The notes: generated from the sequence alone by a model not told the origin. A stretch of 64,000 nt of DNA from Cribrihabitans_A pelagius (GCF_048820915.1 NZ_JBMERR010000008.1:123379-187378), one strand, 5' to 3'; shown: positions 34,262 to 43,481, numbered from the stretch's first letter. Numbers and translations are program-made.

Positions 34262-35758
34262 TCAAATGGTCTGATCGTAGTCGCCCACCTGCGGCTCGGT
34301 GCGGATCACCGCGTCGATACCTGCAAAGATCGCGCGCATCTCGTCTTCGCTTTCCGAGCTTTCGCAAACCACCACCAGGTTCGGCGTATTCGAGGACGCC
34401 CGCACCAGCCCCCAGGAGCCGTTGTCCAGGATCACCCGGGCACCGTTCACGGTGACGACCTCCTTGATCGCGCGGCCGGCAAAACCGTCGCCCGCCTCGT
34501 GCTTGGCCACCAGTTTCTGCACCAGCCGCTCCAGAACGCTGTATTTCTCGGTATCGGCACAGTGGGGCGACATGGTCGGGGTCGACCAGGTCTTCGGCAG
34601 GGCCTTGCGCATGTCCGACATCTTCATGTCCGGGTTGCGGTCCAGCATCTTGCAGATCTCCACCGCCACCCGCATGCCGCAGTCATAGCCGCGGCCCACC
34701 GGTTCGGCGAGGAAGTAGTGGCCGGATTTTTCGAATCCCGCCAGAGCGCCGATTTCCTTCACCCGGCGCTTCATGTGGCTGTGGCCGGTCTTCCAGTAGT
34801 CCGCCTTTACGCCGTTCTTCTGCAGCTCCGGGTCGGAGGCGAAGAGGCCGGTGGATTTCACATCCGCCACGAAGGTCGAGCCGGGGTGCAGTTTGCTGAG
34901 ATCGCGCGCCATGATCACGCCCACCTTGTCGGCAAAGATTTCCTCGCCCTCGTCGTCCACCACGCCGCAGCGGTCGCCGTCGCCGTCAAAGCCAAGCGCC
35001 AGATCGGCGCCCGAAGCCTTCACCGACGCGGACATGTCATGCAGCATCTCCATCGCTTCGGGGTTGGGGTTGTAATGCGGGAAGGTGTAGTCGAGCCGGT
35101 TGTGGCTTTCGACCACCTCCACGCCGATGCGCTTGAACAGCTCGGGCGCAAAGGCCGAGGCGGTGCCGTTGCCGGTGGCGCAGACCACCTTCAAGGGGCG
35201 GGACATTTTGAAATCTCCCACCAGGTCGTCGATATAGGCTTCTTTCACGCCATCCACGAATTCGTATGAGCCGCCCGGCCGCGCCACGCCTTCGCCGTTC
35301 AGCACGATATCGCGCAGCTCCCCCATCTCGTCCGGGCCATGGGTCAGCGGCCGGTCAAAGCCCATCTTGACACCGGTCCAGCCGTTCGGGTTGTGGCTGG
35401 CGGTGACCATGGCAACCGCCGGCACATCCAGATGGAACTGGGCGAAATAGGCCATCGGCGACAGCGCCGGGCCGATGTCCTTGACCTCGATCCCCGCCTG
35501 CATCAGGCCGAGGATCAGCGCGTTCTTGATCGTCAGCGAATAGTCGCGGTAGTCGTTGCCGACCGCGATCACCGGTTCGATGCCGCGCTTGCGGATCTGG
35601 GTGCCGAGCCCCAGGCCCAGTGCGGTCATGCCGGGGAGGTTGATTTCCTCGGGGTATTTCCAGCGTGCGTCATATTCGCGGAAGCCCGTGGGCGTGATCA
35701 TCGCGTCGCGCAGGAAGCTCCAGGTGTTCGGGGTCACCTCAGGCAGCGGTTTGTTCAT
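34262..35758 (-). CDS. Phosphomannomutase/phosphoglucomutase
   Basis: A 498-residue alpha-D-phosphohexomutase (AlgC/ManB-like) that interconverts hexose 6- and 1-phosphates for sugar-nucleotide supply. The phosphoserine is S121 in VTASHNPNGWTG. The metal loop DGDGDRCGVV is near residue 255, and the sugar-binding EKSGHYF is near 350. The C-terminal phosphate-binding domain ends with RASSNTPNLVVVCES. I start at ATG 35758; a GTG at 35761 is in frame. It is 21 bp downstream of kdsA and probably supplies the same polysaccharide. Confidence 0.94.
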   Translation of the reverse strand: MNKPLPEVTPNTWSFLRDAMITPTGFREYDARWKYPEEINLPGMTALGLGLGTQIRKRGIEPVIAVGNDYRDYSLTIKNALILGLMQAGIEVKDIGPALSPMAYFAQFHLDVPAVAMVTASHNPNGWTGVKMGFDRPLTHGPDEMGELRDIVLNGEGVARPGGSYEFVDGVKEAYIDDLVGDFKMSRPLKVVCATGNGTASAFAPELFKRIGVEVVESHNRLDYTFPHYNPNPEAMEMLHDMSASVKASGADLALGFDGDGDRCGVVDDEGEEIFADKVGVIMARDLSKLHPGSTFVADVKSTGLFASDPELQKNGVKADYWKTGHSHMKRRVKEIGALAGFEKSGHYFLAEPVGRGYDCGMRVAVEICKMLDRNPDMKMSDMRKALPKTWSTPTMSPHCADTEKYSVLERLVQKLVAKHEAGDGFAGRAIKEVVTVNGARVILDNGSWGLVRASSNTPNLVVVCESSESEDEMRAIFAGIDAVIRTEPQVGDYDQTI

Positions 35759-35779
35759 CACAAATACTCTTCCTTGAAA

Positions 35780-36613
35780 TCAGATACGGATCGGGTCGGC
35801 TTTTGCCAGCGCATCGAAACGCATCAATGTGTCGATCAGCTGCGGCATTTGGTCGAGATAGATCATGTTGGGCCCATCGGAGGGCGCATTGTCCGGGTCC
35901 TGGTGGGTTTCGATGAAGACCGCGGCAATGCCCAGTGATACCGCGGCGCGCGCCATCAAGGGCGCGAATTCGCGCTGCCCGCCGGTGGAGCCGCCCTTGC
36001 CGCCGGGCTGCTGCACGGAATGGGTGGCGTCCATCACCACCGGGTAGCCGCCCTGCGCCATCTGCGGCAGCGACCGCATGTCGGCCACCAGCGTGTTGTA
36101 GCCAAAAGAGGTGCCGCGTTCGGTCAGCAGGATCTTGTCGTTGCCGGTGCTTTCCACCTTGGAGACCACATTGGCCATGTCCCAGGGCGCCAGGAACTGG
36201 CCTTTCTTGATGTTCACCGCCTTTCCGGTGCGGCCCGCGGCCAGCAGCATGTCGGTCTGGCGGCACAGGAAGGCCGGGATCTGCAGGATGTCGACGGCTT
36301 CGGCCGCCACTGCGCATTGCGCCTCGGTATGCACATCGGTCAGCACCGGCACATCGAATTCGCGCCGGATCGTGTCCAGCACCTTGAGCCCCTCGTCGAT
36401 GCCGAGCCCGCGCTTGCCCGAGAGCGAGGTGCGGTTGGCCTTGTCGTAGGAGGCCTTGAACACGAACTGCGCACCGGCCTTTTCGCAGGCTTCTTTCACG
36501 GACCCGGCAATCATCCGGGCGTGATCCGCGGTTTCCAGCTGGCAGGGACCGGCGATGACGGTCAGCGGACGGTCATTGCCGATGGAGAGGCCGGCGATAT
36601 CGATGTTCTTCAT
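35780..36613 (-). CDS. kdsA: 3-deoxy-8-phosphooctulonate synthase
   Basis: Condenses phosphoenolpyruvate and arabinose 5-phosphate to Kdo 8-phosphate. The 277-residue TIM-barrel protein has the family blocks VIAGPCQLETADHARM (12-27), VFKASYDKANRTSLSGKRG (about 51-69), TDVHTEAQC, ILQIPAFLCRQTDML, the VMDATHSVQQPGG loop and IETHQDPDNAPSDGPNM near the C-terminus. Both Cys in GPCQ and the usual histidines are present. It sits within the leftward capsule set, so the Kdo may serve capsule linkage as well as lipopolysaccharide. kdsB and kdsC are not in the window. Confidence 0.96.
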   Translation of the reverse strand: MKNIDIAGLSIGNDRPLTVIAGPCQLETADHARMIAGSVKEACEKAGAQFVFKASYDKANRTSLSGKRGLGIDEGLKVLDTIRREFDVPVLTDVHTEAQCAVAAEAVDILQIPAFLCRQTDMLLAAGRTGKAVNIKKGQFLAPWDMANVVSKVESTGNDKILLTERGTSFGYNTLVADMRSLPQMAQGGYPVVMDATHSVQQPGGKGGSTGGQREFAPLMARAAVSLGIAAVFIETHQDPDNAPSDGPNMIYLDQMPQLIDTLMRFDALAKADPIRI

Positions 36614-36641
36614 GGGGTTTCCGATGGGGCTTCCGATAGCG

Positions 36642-38456
36642 TTACGAGGAGACCTGCTCGCGCAGGATGGACGCGGTCAGGGAACACATCAGATAGATAC
36701 CGGAAAAGATCAGGAAAGCCAAAACGGTATTCTCGAACTTGCGCGGATAGGAGGGCTCCTGGCTCGCCACGGGCTCAACCGCAGTGGTCAGGTAGCGCAC
36801 CTGCCGGTTGGCCTCCAGCCGCGTGGTTTCCACCTGCTGCAAGGCCGATTGCAGCATCAGGTCGCGGGTGGCAAGGTCGGCCTGGGCCATCTGGATCTGA
36901 ATGCGCAGGTTGGCGAGCGAGTTTTCGCCGGCCGAAGCATCGATCATCCGGTTGTTGAGGTTCTCGATCACCTGCTCCAGCCGTGCGATGTCGGCTTCGG
37001 CGCCCGAGACCTTGGCCCGGTTGGGGCGGGCGTTGTCCATCAGCGCCGCCAGCTCCAGCCGCTTTTCCTCGAGCTGGACCTCGAAGGTGCTGATCTGCGC
37101 CCGCAGGGCCGCCACCACGCCTTCGGGGTCGAGCACCGAGCCCTGCTGCTGCAGCACCACCAGCTGCTCCTGTGCTGCGCGGCGCTGGGCTTCGGCGTCG
37201 GCCAGGGCGGTTTCAGCCTCGGACATCTGGTCTGTGCGCTTCTGGTGGGAGAGGCTGTTCACCTTTTCCTGCGCGTAGGAGATCAGCTTGCGCGAGAAGC
37301 CGGCAGCCGCTTGCGGGTCGGCAGCCGAAACCTCCATCCGCACCACGCCTTCGGTCGGGTCATAGCCGATCTTCACGTTGCGCGAATAGGCGGCATAGGC
37401 TTCCTCGTTCGTGGGCGCGGGGTCCAGCCGCTGGATCGGGTCGATCCAGTCTTGGGTGAAATGCGCCTTGAACCCGGCCTCGCGGTCGAGCCGCAGCATC
37501 GCCTCCTTCGATTGCAGAAAGCTCTGCACCGCAATCGAATCCTGGCTGGTGGCAAATTGCGTCCCGCTCAGCAATCCGCCGACGCCGCCGCCGGCACTGT
37601 CAGCCTTCAGCACAAGGAACTCCGAGTTGGAGGAGTACATCGGCGTCGCAACTTCGTAGAAGTAGTACCCCGCGCCCAGGGTCGGGACCAGCACGAAGAA
37701 CGACAGCCGCGCCGCCAGCATCGACAGCTTGCGGCGGCGGCGGCGGGTAATGCCGCTCTGGATCTTCTGGATCTCCTGAGCCCGCCGTTCCGCCGGGCTG
37801 AGCTCTGCCGAAGGCAGCGTGGTCTTGCCCGCAGGCACGGTCTGCGGCAGCTGCACCCGGCCCGGCGCTGCCGGGCTGCCGGGCGGCTGTGCGGTGTTCT
37901 GCGGCACCACCAGTTCCAGCATGTTGGCGCGCTTGAACGGGTCGATGCCGCGGGCGCGCAGCATGTGCACCGCCTCGAAGTCCGAGGCAGCGGGAAGGTT
38001 GTGCTTCTGCGCCATCCGCCGTGCCAGCCGCAGCTGGCGGCCGGTCAGCCCTTCCTTGCGGATATCGGAAAGATCCTTCTCCAGCTTGGTTTCGCCGGCG
38101 GGGCTGACCAGGCCGGTGAGTGCTTTGGGCGCCATCTGCGGCTTCGGTGCTGCGCTGCTGGCCGGAGTGTCCGCCGGGCTGCGGGCGGGACTGCTGGCGG
38201 GCGGGGCCGGGGGCGATTGCGCAACCTCGCGGGGCGGAGCTTGCGGCGGCATGGAAGAGCGCGCCTCGGGCTGCGGGGCAGGTTTCGGCACGGGGCGTGC
38301 TACCGCCAGCCCGGCCTCCGGGGGCGCCGGCCGGGCTGGCGCCGCGGGCTTCTGCTCCGCAGCCGCAGGGCCGGACGATGCCGGTGCCGCAGCCGCCGCG
38401 GCAGCCGAGGGGCTGCGGCGGATGCGGAATTTCCTAGCTCTCGGTTTCGTAGTCAT
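36642..38456 (-). CDS. kpsE: Capsule polysaccharide export protein, KpsE/Wzz type, with long N-terminal extension
   Basis: A 604-residue inner-membrane polysaccharide co-polymerase/export protein. Residues 1-110 are Ala/Pro-rich and low-complexity. Residues 120-185 form a charged helical domain (LTGRQLRLARRMAQKH, FEAVHMLRARGIDPF). A basic patch (ITRRRRRKLS) precedes TM1 at about 245-268. A periplasmic part with long coiled coils (about 380-530) follows, and TM2 is at about 577-597. Typical KpsE is near 380 residues, so the cytoplasmic extension of about 240 is notable. It overlaps kpsT by 23 bp and is followed by kdsA. Confidence 0.9.
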   Translation of the reverse strand: MTTKPRARKFRIRRSPSAAAAAAAPASSGPAAAEQKPAAPARPAPPEAGLAVARPVPKPAPQPEARSSMPPQAPPREVAQSPPAPPASSPARSPADTPASSAAPKPQMAPKALTGLVSPAGETKLEKDLSDIRKEGLTGRQLRLARRMAQKHNLPAASDFEAVHMLRARGIDPFKRANMLELVVPQNTAQPPGSPAAPGRVQLPQTVPAGKTTLPSAELSPAERRAQEIQKIQSGITRRRRRKLSMLAARLSFFVLVPTLGAGYYFYEVATPMYSSNSEFLVLKADSAGGGVGGLLSGTQFATSQDSIAVQSFLQSKEAMLRLDREAGFKAHFTQDWIDPIQRLDPAPTNEEAYAAYSRNVKIGYDPTEGVVRMEVSAADPQAAAGFSRKLISYAQEKVNSLSHQKRTDQMSEAETALADAEAQRRAAQEQLVVLQQQGSVLDPEGVVAALRAQISTFEVQLEEKRLELAALMDNARPNRAKVSGAEADIARLEQVIENLNNRMIDASAGENSLANLRIQIQMAQADLATRDLMLQSALQQVETTRLEANRQVRYLTTAVEPVASQEPSYPRKFENTVLAFLIFSGIYLMCSLTASILREQVSS

Positions 38457-39093
38457 AGAGCTGTTTCGCTTCTTCCAAAGTGTCGAACATATGCAGCTGG
38501 CCCTGCAGCAGAACCGCCGCCGACCGCGCGAATTTCTCCAGCGTCTTCGCCTGGTGGGAGACGATGATGATGGTGGTGGTCTGCAGCCGCTCCTTCAGGA
38601 TCTCGCCGGCCTTGCGGTTGAACTCCACATCCGTGGTGCTCGGCATGCCCTCGTCGATCAGGTAGATGTCGAAATCCAGCGCCAGCATCAAGGAGAAGCT
38701 GAACCGCGCCCGCATCCCCGAGGAATAAGTGCCGAGCGGCTGGTCGAAGTACTCCCGCAGCCCGCAGAGCCAGCGGCAGTAGGCCTCCACGTAGTCGGGG
38801 TCGAGTCCGTAGAGCTTGGCGATGTAGCGGCTGTTCTCCATCGCCGAAAGGCGGCTGACGACGCCGCCCATGAAGCCGAGCGGGAAGGAGACCTTGCAGT
38901 TGCGGCGGATCTCTCCTTCGTCGGGTTTTTCCAGCCCCGCCATCATGTTGATCAGCGTGGTCTTGCCAGTGCCGTTGGGGGCGAGAATACCCAGCGAGCG
39001 CCCGGCCTCTACCCGGAAGGAGACCCGGTCCAGGATCACCTTGCGCTGGGTGCCGGTCCAAAAGGACTTGCTGACATTCTCAAACTCGAGCAT
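38434..39093 (-). CDS. kpsT: Capsule polysaccharide ABC exporter ATP-binding protein
   Basis: A 219-residue ATPase of the KpsT/Wzt-like group, starting MLEFENVSKSFWTGTQRKVI. The Walker A is LAPNGTGKTTLINMMAG, with Ala in place of the first Gly, as I believe is common in this capsule group. The signature is TYSSGMRARFSFSL and Walker B is IYLIDEGM, followed by VSHQAKTLEKFA. It powers capsule transfer across the inner membrane with a KpsM permease, which is not adjacent and not obviously in this window. It is the first gene of the leftward capsule set. Confidence 0.92.
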   Translation of the reverse strand: MLEFENVSKSFWTGTQRKVILDRVSFRVEAGRSLGILAPNGTGKTTLINMMAGLEKPDEGEIRRNCKVSFPLGFMGGVVSRLSAMENSRYIAKLYGLDPDYVEAYCRWLCGLREYFDQPLGTYSSGMRARFSFSLMLALDFDIYLIDEGMPSTTDVEFNRKAGEILKERLQTTTIIIVSHQAKTLEKFARSAAVLLQGQLHMFDTLEEAKQLYDYETES

Positions 39094-39225
39094 CGCTGGT
39101 TCCGGTGCTGCCCTTCGGCCCGCTGGCGGGGCGCTTGCTGCCTCTTGCTGCGCAGGCCTCTCACGGGACCCGCCGGGTCTTCCTATCAAACGAGAGTTAA
39201 GGGGCTACGCCGCGATTTGGGCTTT

Positions 39226-39255
39226 ATTATGTCGAATTGTGACGTAATTGATCAA
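39226..39255 (-). promoter_or_regulatory. Promoter candidate for the capsule genes
   Basis: On the minus strand TTGATC (39255-39250), 18 bp, then CATAAT (39231-39226), about 130 bp before the kpsT start. The -35 lies inside a perfect 10-bp palindrome ATTGATCAAT (39247-39256), a possible operator. This is the most AT-rich part of the 253-bp divergent gap. Confidence 0.5.
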
Positions 39256-39346
39256 TGAAGTTTTAACCATGATGCCGCGGCAGGAGCAGCCGGGATCACG
39301 CAGCGTCATACACCGGAGTGGGCCGGGAAACGGCCAGGAGATCGCA

Positions 39347-39955
39347 ATGGACACATCCGACGCCACGACAGCGAAGGCGCTGAAGCGCAGCATCCGCGCC
39401 TGCCGGATCTGCGCGGACCGCTTTGCCGCCACCGCCACGGCGCACGCGCCGCGCCCGGTGGTCTGGTTCCGGCCCTCGGCACGGATCCTGATCGCGGGCC
39501 AGGCGCCAGGGGCGCGGGTGCACGAAAGCGGACGCCCCTTCACCGATGCCTCTGGCGACCGGCTGCGCGCCTGGCTCGGGCTTTCGGAGGCGGAGTTCTA
39601 CGACAAGGACCGCGTCGCGATCGTGCCAACGGCCTTCTGCTTTCCCGGCTACAGCCGCCAGAAGGCCGACCTGCCGCCGCCCCCGGTCTGCGCCCGGACC
39701 TGGCACCACCAGGTGATGGCCTGCTTGCCGGACCTGCGGCTGACGGTGCTTGTGGGCGGGGCGGCGCAGCGTTATCACCTTGGCACCAAGGCGCCGGTCG
39801 GCGAGGTGGTGCGCAACTGGCGCGCACATGCGCCGCAGGTTTTCCCGCTGCCGCATCCCTCCTGGCGCAACACCGGGTGGCTGAAGCAGAACCCATGGTT
39901 CGAAAGTGATGTGCTGCCCGCGCTGCGCGCCCGGGTGAAGGAGCTGATGCGATGA
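39347..39955 (+). CDS. Uracil-DNA glycosylase family protein
   Basis: A 202-residue protein of the UDG superfamily, family-4-like short branch. Residues ACRICADRFAATATAH near the start carry two Cys. The active-site loop is LIAGQAPGARVHESGRPFTD, with Ala-Pro-Gly replacing the catalytic acid context of true UDGs. The second motif HPSWRNTGWLKQNPWF (about 168-183) is the HPS-type loop. It may be a DNA repair enzyme or a related hydrolase; activity on uracil is not certain. AGGAG precedes the ATG. The stop overlaps the SseB-like gene by 4 bp. Confidence 0.82.
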   Translation: MDTSDATTAKALKRSIRACRICADRFAATATAHAPRPVVWFRPSARILIAGQAPGARVHESGRPFTDASGDRLRAWLGLSEAEFYDKDRVAIVPTAFCFPGYSRQKADLPPPPVCARTWHHQVMACLPDLRLTVLVGGAAQRYHLGTKAPVGEVVRNWRAHAPQVFPLPHPSWRNTGWLKQNPWFESDVLPALRARVKELMR

Positions 39956-40740
39956 GCGAAGAAACCCCCTTGGACCAGGCCCATGCGGCGATGGAGACCG
40001 CCGGAAGCGACGCCGCGCGGCTGCGGTTCTACGAACAGCTGGGCGACAGCGAGCTGTTCCTGCTGCTGGCGGCCGAGGCCGGGAGCGAGACGATCTCGCC
40101 TGAGCTCTTCGAGACGCCGGAGGGCCGTTTCGTGCTGGTGTTCGACCGCGAAGAGCGGCTGGCGCAGTTTGCAGGCCGGGCAGTGCCCTATGCCGGGCTC
40201 ACGGGGCGGATGGCGGCGCAAATGCTGGCCGGGCAGGGGATAGGCCTTGGCCTGAACCTCGAGGTCGCGCCCTCGTCCCTGCTGCTGCCAGCCGAGGCAG
40301 TGGACTGGCTCAACCACACGCTGGGCCATGCGCCGGATGAGGTTGAGGCCCGTATCGAATCCTTCCTGCCGCCTGCGGGCCTGCCCGGGGCGCTCCTGTC
40401 CGCGCTGGAGGGCAAGCTGGCCTCGGCCGGCGGGCTGGCGCAGGCGGCCTATCTCGCCGGGGTGCGCTATGCCGGCGGCGGGCAGGGGCATCTCCTGGGT
40501 TTTGTCGGCGCCGCCGAGGGGGCGCGCGCGCCGCTGGCCAAGGCGGCGGGCGAGGCGCTTACCTTCTCGGGGGTTGAGGCAGGGGCGATGGATGTGGGCT
40601 TCTTCGAAGCGGAAGAGCCCGCCGCCGCCAGCCTGGCCCGGGCCGGGCTCCGGTTTGAGCTGCCCGCGCCGCCCGAGCCGAAGGTGCGGACGGCCGAGGT
40701 GCCTGGCAGCAACCCCGACAAGCCGCCGCGCCTGCGCTGA
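39952..40740 (+). CDS. SseB-domain protein
   Basis: A 262-residue soluble protein with an SseB-type N-terminal domain: LDQAHAAMETAGSDAARLRF, LFLLLAAEAGSETISPELFE, and RFVLVFDREERLAQFAGR with YAGLTGRM (about 57-95). The C-terminal half (about 135-235) is Ala/Leu/Gly-rich. In enterobacteria SseB relates to serine sensitivity; the function here is unknown. ATGA overlap with the UDG-family gene indicates a two-gene operon. Confidence 0.85.
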   Translation: MSEETPLDQAHAAMETAGSDAARLRFYEQLGDSELFLLLAAEAGSETISPELFETPEGRFVLVFDREERLAQFAGRAVPYAGLTGRMAAQMLAGQGIGLGLNLEVAPSSLLLPAEAVDWLNHTLGHAPDEVEARIESFLPPAGLPGALLSALEGKLASAGGLAQAAYLAGVRYAGGGQGHLLGFVGAAEGARAPLAKAAGEALTFSGVEAGAMDVGFFEAEEPAAASLARAGLRFELPAPPEPKVRTAEVPGSNPDKPPRLR

Positions 40741-40953
40741 GCCGGGCAGCTTGCGGTTTCGCGGCGTGGCTGCAGGGATAATCCGCGGCATGCGGTCCCC
40801 TCCAGCGCGCTCCGGCGCCTTTGAACAGGCACCGTTCCGGTTGGGCGGGGCGCAAATTTGCCGGAAGGGAACCCAACGCGGCGGTTGCGCGGCTGTCATG
40901 CCGGGCACCCGCTGCGCCTGCATTCACCGGATGCCGGACTGCGGAACGCAAAA

Positions 40954-41021
40954 GCGCCGCGCAAAGCGCGGCGCCCGGCCCAAGGCCGCATAAAGCCGCG
41001 GCGGCGCAAGCCGCCGCGGCT
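40954..41021 (-). terminator. Two tandem GC-rich hairpins between SseB and the GST gene
   Basis: GCGCCGCGC/GCGCGGCGC (40954-40974, 3-nt loop, TTTT on the minus strand) and AGCCGCGGCGGC/GCCGCCGCGGCT (40994-41021, GCAA loop, TTTA on the minus strand). Both fit termination of the leftward GST gene; the first may also stop the rightward operon. The remaining 40741-40953 shows nothing else. Confidence 0.65.
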
Positions 41022-41049
41022 GCGGGCGCGGGAGCGCGCCCCTAGGGCT

Positions 41050-41925
41050 TTACTCGGCCGCCTGCTCCAGCTTGTCCTGGGTGCGGGTGTCGAAATCGCT
41101 GGCGTCGTGGCGCTCGTGCAGCTGCATCTCCAGTTCGCCGAAGCTGCGGTTCACCTTGCGGCCGCGCTGTACCGCGGGGCGGCCGTCGATGGCCTTGGCC
41201 CAGCGCATCACATGGGTGTAGCTCTCCGCATCCAGGAACTCCGCCGCGTCATAAAGCCGGCCCAGCACCAGCTGGCCGTACCACGGCCAGATCGCGATGT
41301 CGGCGATGCTGTACTCTTCGCCCGCGATATAGCTGCGCGCCGCAAGCTCGCGGTCCAGCACGTCGAGCTGGCGCTTGGTTTCCATCGCGAAGCGGTTGAT
41401 CGGATATTCGTACTTCTCCGGCGCATAGGCGTAGAAATGGCCGAAGCCGCCGCCGAGATACGGCGCGCTGCCCATCTGCCAGAACAGCCAGTTCATCGTC
41501 TCGGTCCGTGCAGCACCGTCCTTGGGCAGGAAGGCGCCGAACTTTTCGGCCAGGTAGACCAGGATCGACCCGCTTTCGAACACCCGCTGGGGGGTATCAC
41601 CGCTGTGATCGGCCAGCGCCGGGATCTTGGAGTTGGGGTTCAGCCCGACGAAGCCCGAGCCGAACTGGTCGCCCTCGCCGATGTCGATCAGCCAGGCGTC
41701 GTATTCCGCGCCCTGATGACCGGCCGCCAGCAGTTCCTCCAGCATGATGTTGACCTTCACGCCGTTCGGAGTGGCCAGCGAGTAGAGCTGCAGCGGGTGT
41801 TTGCCCACTGGCAGTTCCTTGTCGTGGGTGGGGCCGGCAATGGGCCGGTTGGTGGAGGCAAACTTGCCGCCATTCTCCTGGTCCCAGGTCCAGACCTCGG
41901 GCGGGGTGTAAGAAGAGTCACTCAT
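41050..41925 (-). CDS. yghU: YghU-type glutathione S-transferase/disulfide oxidoreductase
   Basis: A 291-residue protein closely matching YghU: start MSDSSYTPPEVWTWDQENGG, then INRPIAGPTHDKELP-like sequence, the thioredoxin-fold domain LYSLATPNGVKVNIMLEELL, GLNPNSKIPAL and VFESGSILVYLAEKFG (about 137-152). The all-helical C-terminal domain has GGGFGHFYAYAPEKYEYPI and YSIADIAIWPW. YghU has glutathione-dependent disulfide-bond reductase activity with two glutathiones bound. Length and domains are intact. Monocistronic. Confidence 0.93.
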   Translation of the reverse strand: MSDSSYTPPEVWTWDQENGGKFASTNRPIAGPTHDKELPVGKHPLQLYSLATPNGVKVNIMLEELLAAGHQGAEYDAWLIDIGEGDQFGSGFVGLNPNSKIPALADHSGDTPQRVFESGSILVYLAEKFGAFLPKDGAARTETMNWLFWQMGSAPYLGGGFGHFYAYAPEKYEYPINRFAMETKRQLDVLDRELAARSYIAGEEYSIADIAIWPWYGQLVLGRLYDAAEFLDAESYTHVMRWAKAIDGRPAVQRGRKVNRSFGELEMQLHERHDASDFDTRTQDKLEQAAE

Positions 41926-42194
41926 CTGTCGGGCCTTCTTTTCTGATTGTTCCGTTGATCCTTGAGCAGGCAATTGCGCATGGGGCGCCGCCCGGCTCCG
42001 GCAGAGATAAGCGGTTTTCCGCAAATTCCAATGGCCTTGCGTACCCGGCGTGGGGAAAAGGGCCGGACCCTCACGCCCGGTTCATTGCGCGACACAAGGA
42101 CGTGAAGCCTGCTTCGCGCCTGCGCCGCAGCCGCTATGGTCGCCTTCAGGCCCGATGGATACCGGGCGCCGAACGGATCAAGAGGAACCATGCC

Positions 42195-42713
42195 ATGAAG
42201 CAATTTGCCTTTGCCGCCGCCGCTGTCCTGTCGACGGCCCTGCCGGGTTTTGCGGGGGAACAGTATATCGATGGCACCGGCTATGCGGTGTCGGGCTATG
42301 ACGTGGTGGCCTACCGCAGCCTGCCGCAGGTGGAGCCGGGCACGCCGCAGCCCGAGGGCGTGAAGGGCAGCACCGAGTTCACCGCCGAGCACAACGGCGC
42401 CACCTGGGCCTTTGCCAGCGCCGGGAACCGCGATGCTTTCCTGGAGCGGCCCGAGTATTACGCGCCGCAGTATGACGGGCACTGCGCCTATGGCGTCTCC
42501 AAGGGCGGCAAGGTGCCGGGCAATCCGAACCTTTGGCGGATCGTCGATGACAATCTGTATCTGAATATCACCAAGACCGTGGTGGGCTTCTGGGAAGAGG
42601 ACATTCCCGGCAACATCACTTTGGCCGAGGCCAACTGGCCGGAGATCGAACCGGCAGAGGCTTCCGGCAACGTGATCCCGAACTTTACCTCGGACGCGCC
42701 AGTCGGCAACTGA
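42195..42713 (+). CDS. YHS-domain secreted protein
   Basis: A 172-residue protein with a Sec signal (MKQFAFAAAAVLSTALPGFA, cleavage about 20/21), then a YHS domain: DGTGYAVSGYDVVAYRSLPQ, WAFASAGNRDAFLERPEYYA and QYDGHCAYGVSKGGKVPGNP. The Cys in GHCAYG and nearby residues are typical of this secreted YHS type, which may bind metal. Its function is unknown. It stands alone. Confidence 0.88.
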   Translation: MKQFAFAAAAVLSTALPGFAGEQYIDGTGYAVSGYDVVAYRSLPQVEPGTPQPEGVKGSTEFTAEHNGATWAFASAGNRDAFLERPEYYAPQYDGHCAYGVSKGGKVPGNPNLWRIVDDNLYLNITKTVVGFWEEDIPGNITLAEANWPEIEPAEASGNVIPNFTSDAPVGN

Positions 42714-42797
42714 CGCGCGCGGGACGGGACAGGCCCGGGCTGGCGGCCGCAAAGGCCTCCGTCCGGACCGGCGGCCCGACCCGGCCCCGGCAGTGTG

Positions 42798-43196
42798 TTA
42801 CTCGGTCGGTTCCATCAAGGGCTTGCCTGCCTCACCGAACTGGAAGACGACGAACTTCGCGCGTTCGCTTGCGCTCGCGTTGGCGCCGACCATGCCCACT
42901 CCGGGCATTTCGTAAAAGGCTTCGCCGGCGCTGTAGTCAACCGGCTCCTGGCCGTCGATCTCGAGCCGCAGCCCGCCTTCGAGCACATAGACAAACAGGT
43001 GCCCGGGGTGCATGTGATGCTCGGTCTGCCAGCCGGGGTCCACATCGAAGGCGACGATATTCGCCTCGGTGCCGGGCATGCCCTCGACCATTGTTTTCAG
43101 TATGGGCTCCGATTTGGTTTCCGCCGAGGCAGGCGCAAGCACAAGCGCGGCCGCGGCACCAAGGGCGGCGCTGGCCGATAGGAGTTGGCGTATCAT
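42798..43196 (-). CDS. Secreted cupin-domain protein
   Basis: A 132-residue protein: signal peptide to about residue 25 (MIRQLLSASAALGAAAALVL, then APASAE), then a small beta-barrel cupin. The metal motif is EHHMHPGHLFVYVLEGG, with GQEPVDYSAGEAFYEMPG as the second half. AAGGAGGAT before the ATG is a strong ribosome site. The ligand or substrate is unknown. Confidence 0.87.
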   Translation of the reverse strand: MIRQLLSASAALGAAAALVLAPASAETKSEPILKTMVEGMPGTEANIVAFDVDPGWQTEHHMHPGHLFVYVLEGGLRLEIDGQEPVDYSAGEAFYEMPGVGMVGANASASERAKFVVFQFGEAGKPLMEPTE

Positions 43197-43415
43197 GAGA
43201 TCCTCCTTGGAGTGCACGCTCCGGGTCCGGGACGTGCGGTTAAGGACAGGCCGATCATACGCCAATCGGGCGCTTTTGGGGAGGCGGAAGGGAAAGTGCC
43301 TTGGTTTGGCGCAGCCTCGCGCGGTGCAGCCGCCGGGACGGCAGTTGCCTGCAGGCCCCATGACCCGGAAATGCCGGTTGCGCAGAACGTCCGGGAGGCG
43401 GTTGCCGGGAAGGCA

Positions 43416-43442
43416 AGAAAAAAGGCGCCCGCAGCGGGCGCC
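43416..43442 (-). terminator. Rho-independent terminator of gcrA
   Basis: GGCGCCC/GGGCGCC stem with a GCAGC loop, ending on the minus strand in TTTTTTCTT. Confidence 0.85.
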
Positions 43443-43481
43443 CTCGGGGGTGTTCGCGGATGAGGCTCTTCCGCAGGCTGC

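Noticed and set aside
36555..38567. 670-codon open frame antisense to kpsE
   Set aside because: Low-complexity translation and no ribosome site; the sense frame has clear membrane segments and coiled coils.
38434..39093. Inactive KpsT because Walker A begins with Ala instead of Gly
   Set aside because: The GK(T) core, signature and Walker B are intact, and this variation fits what I recall of capsule-type ATPases.
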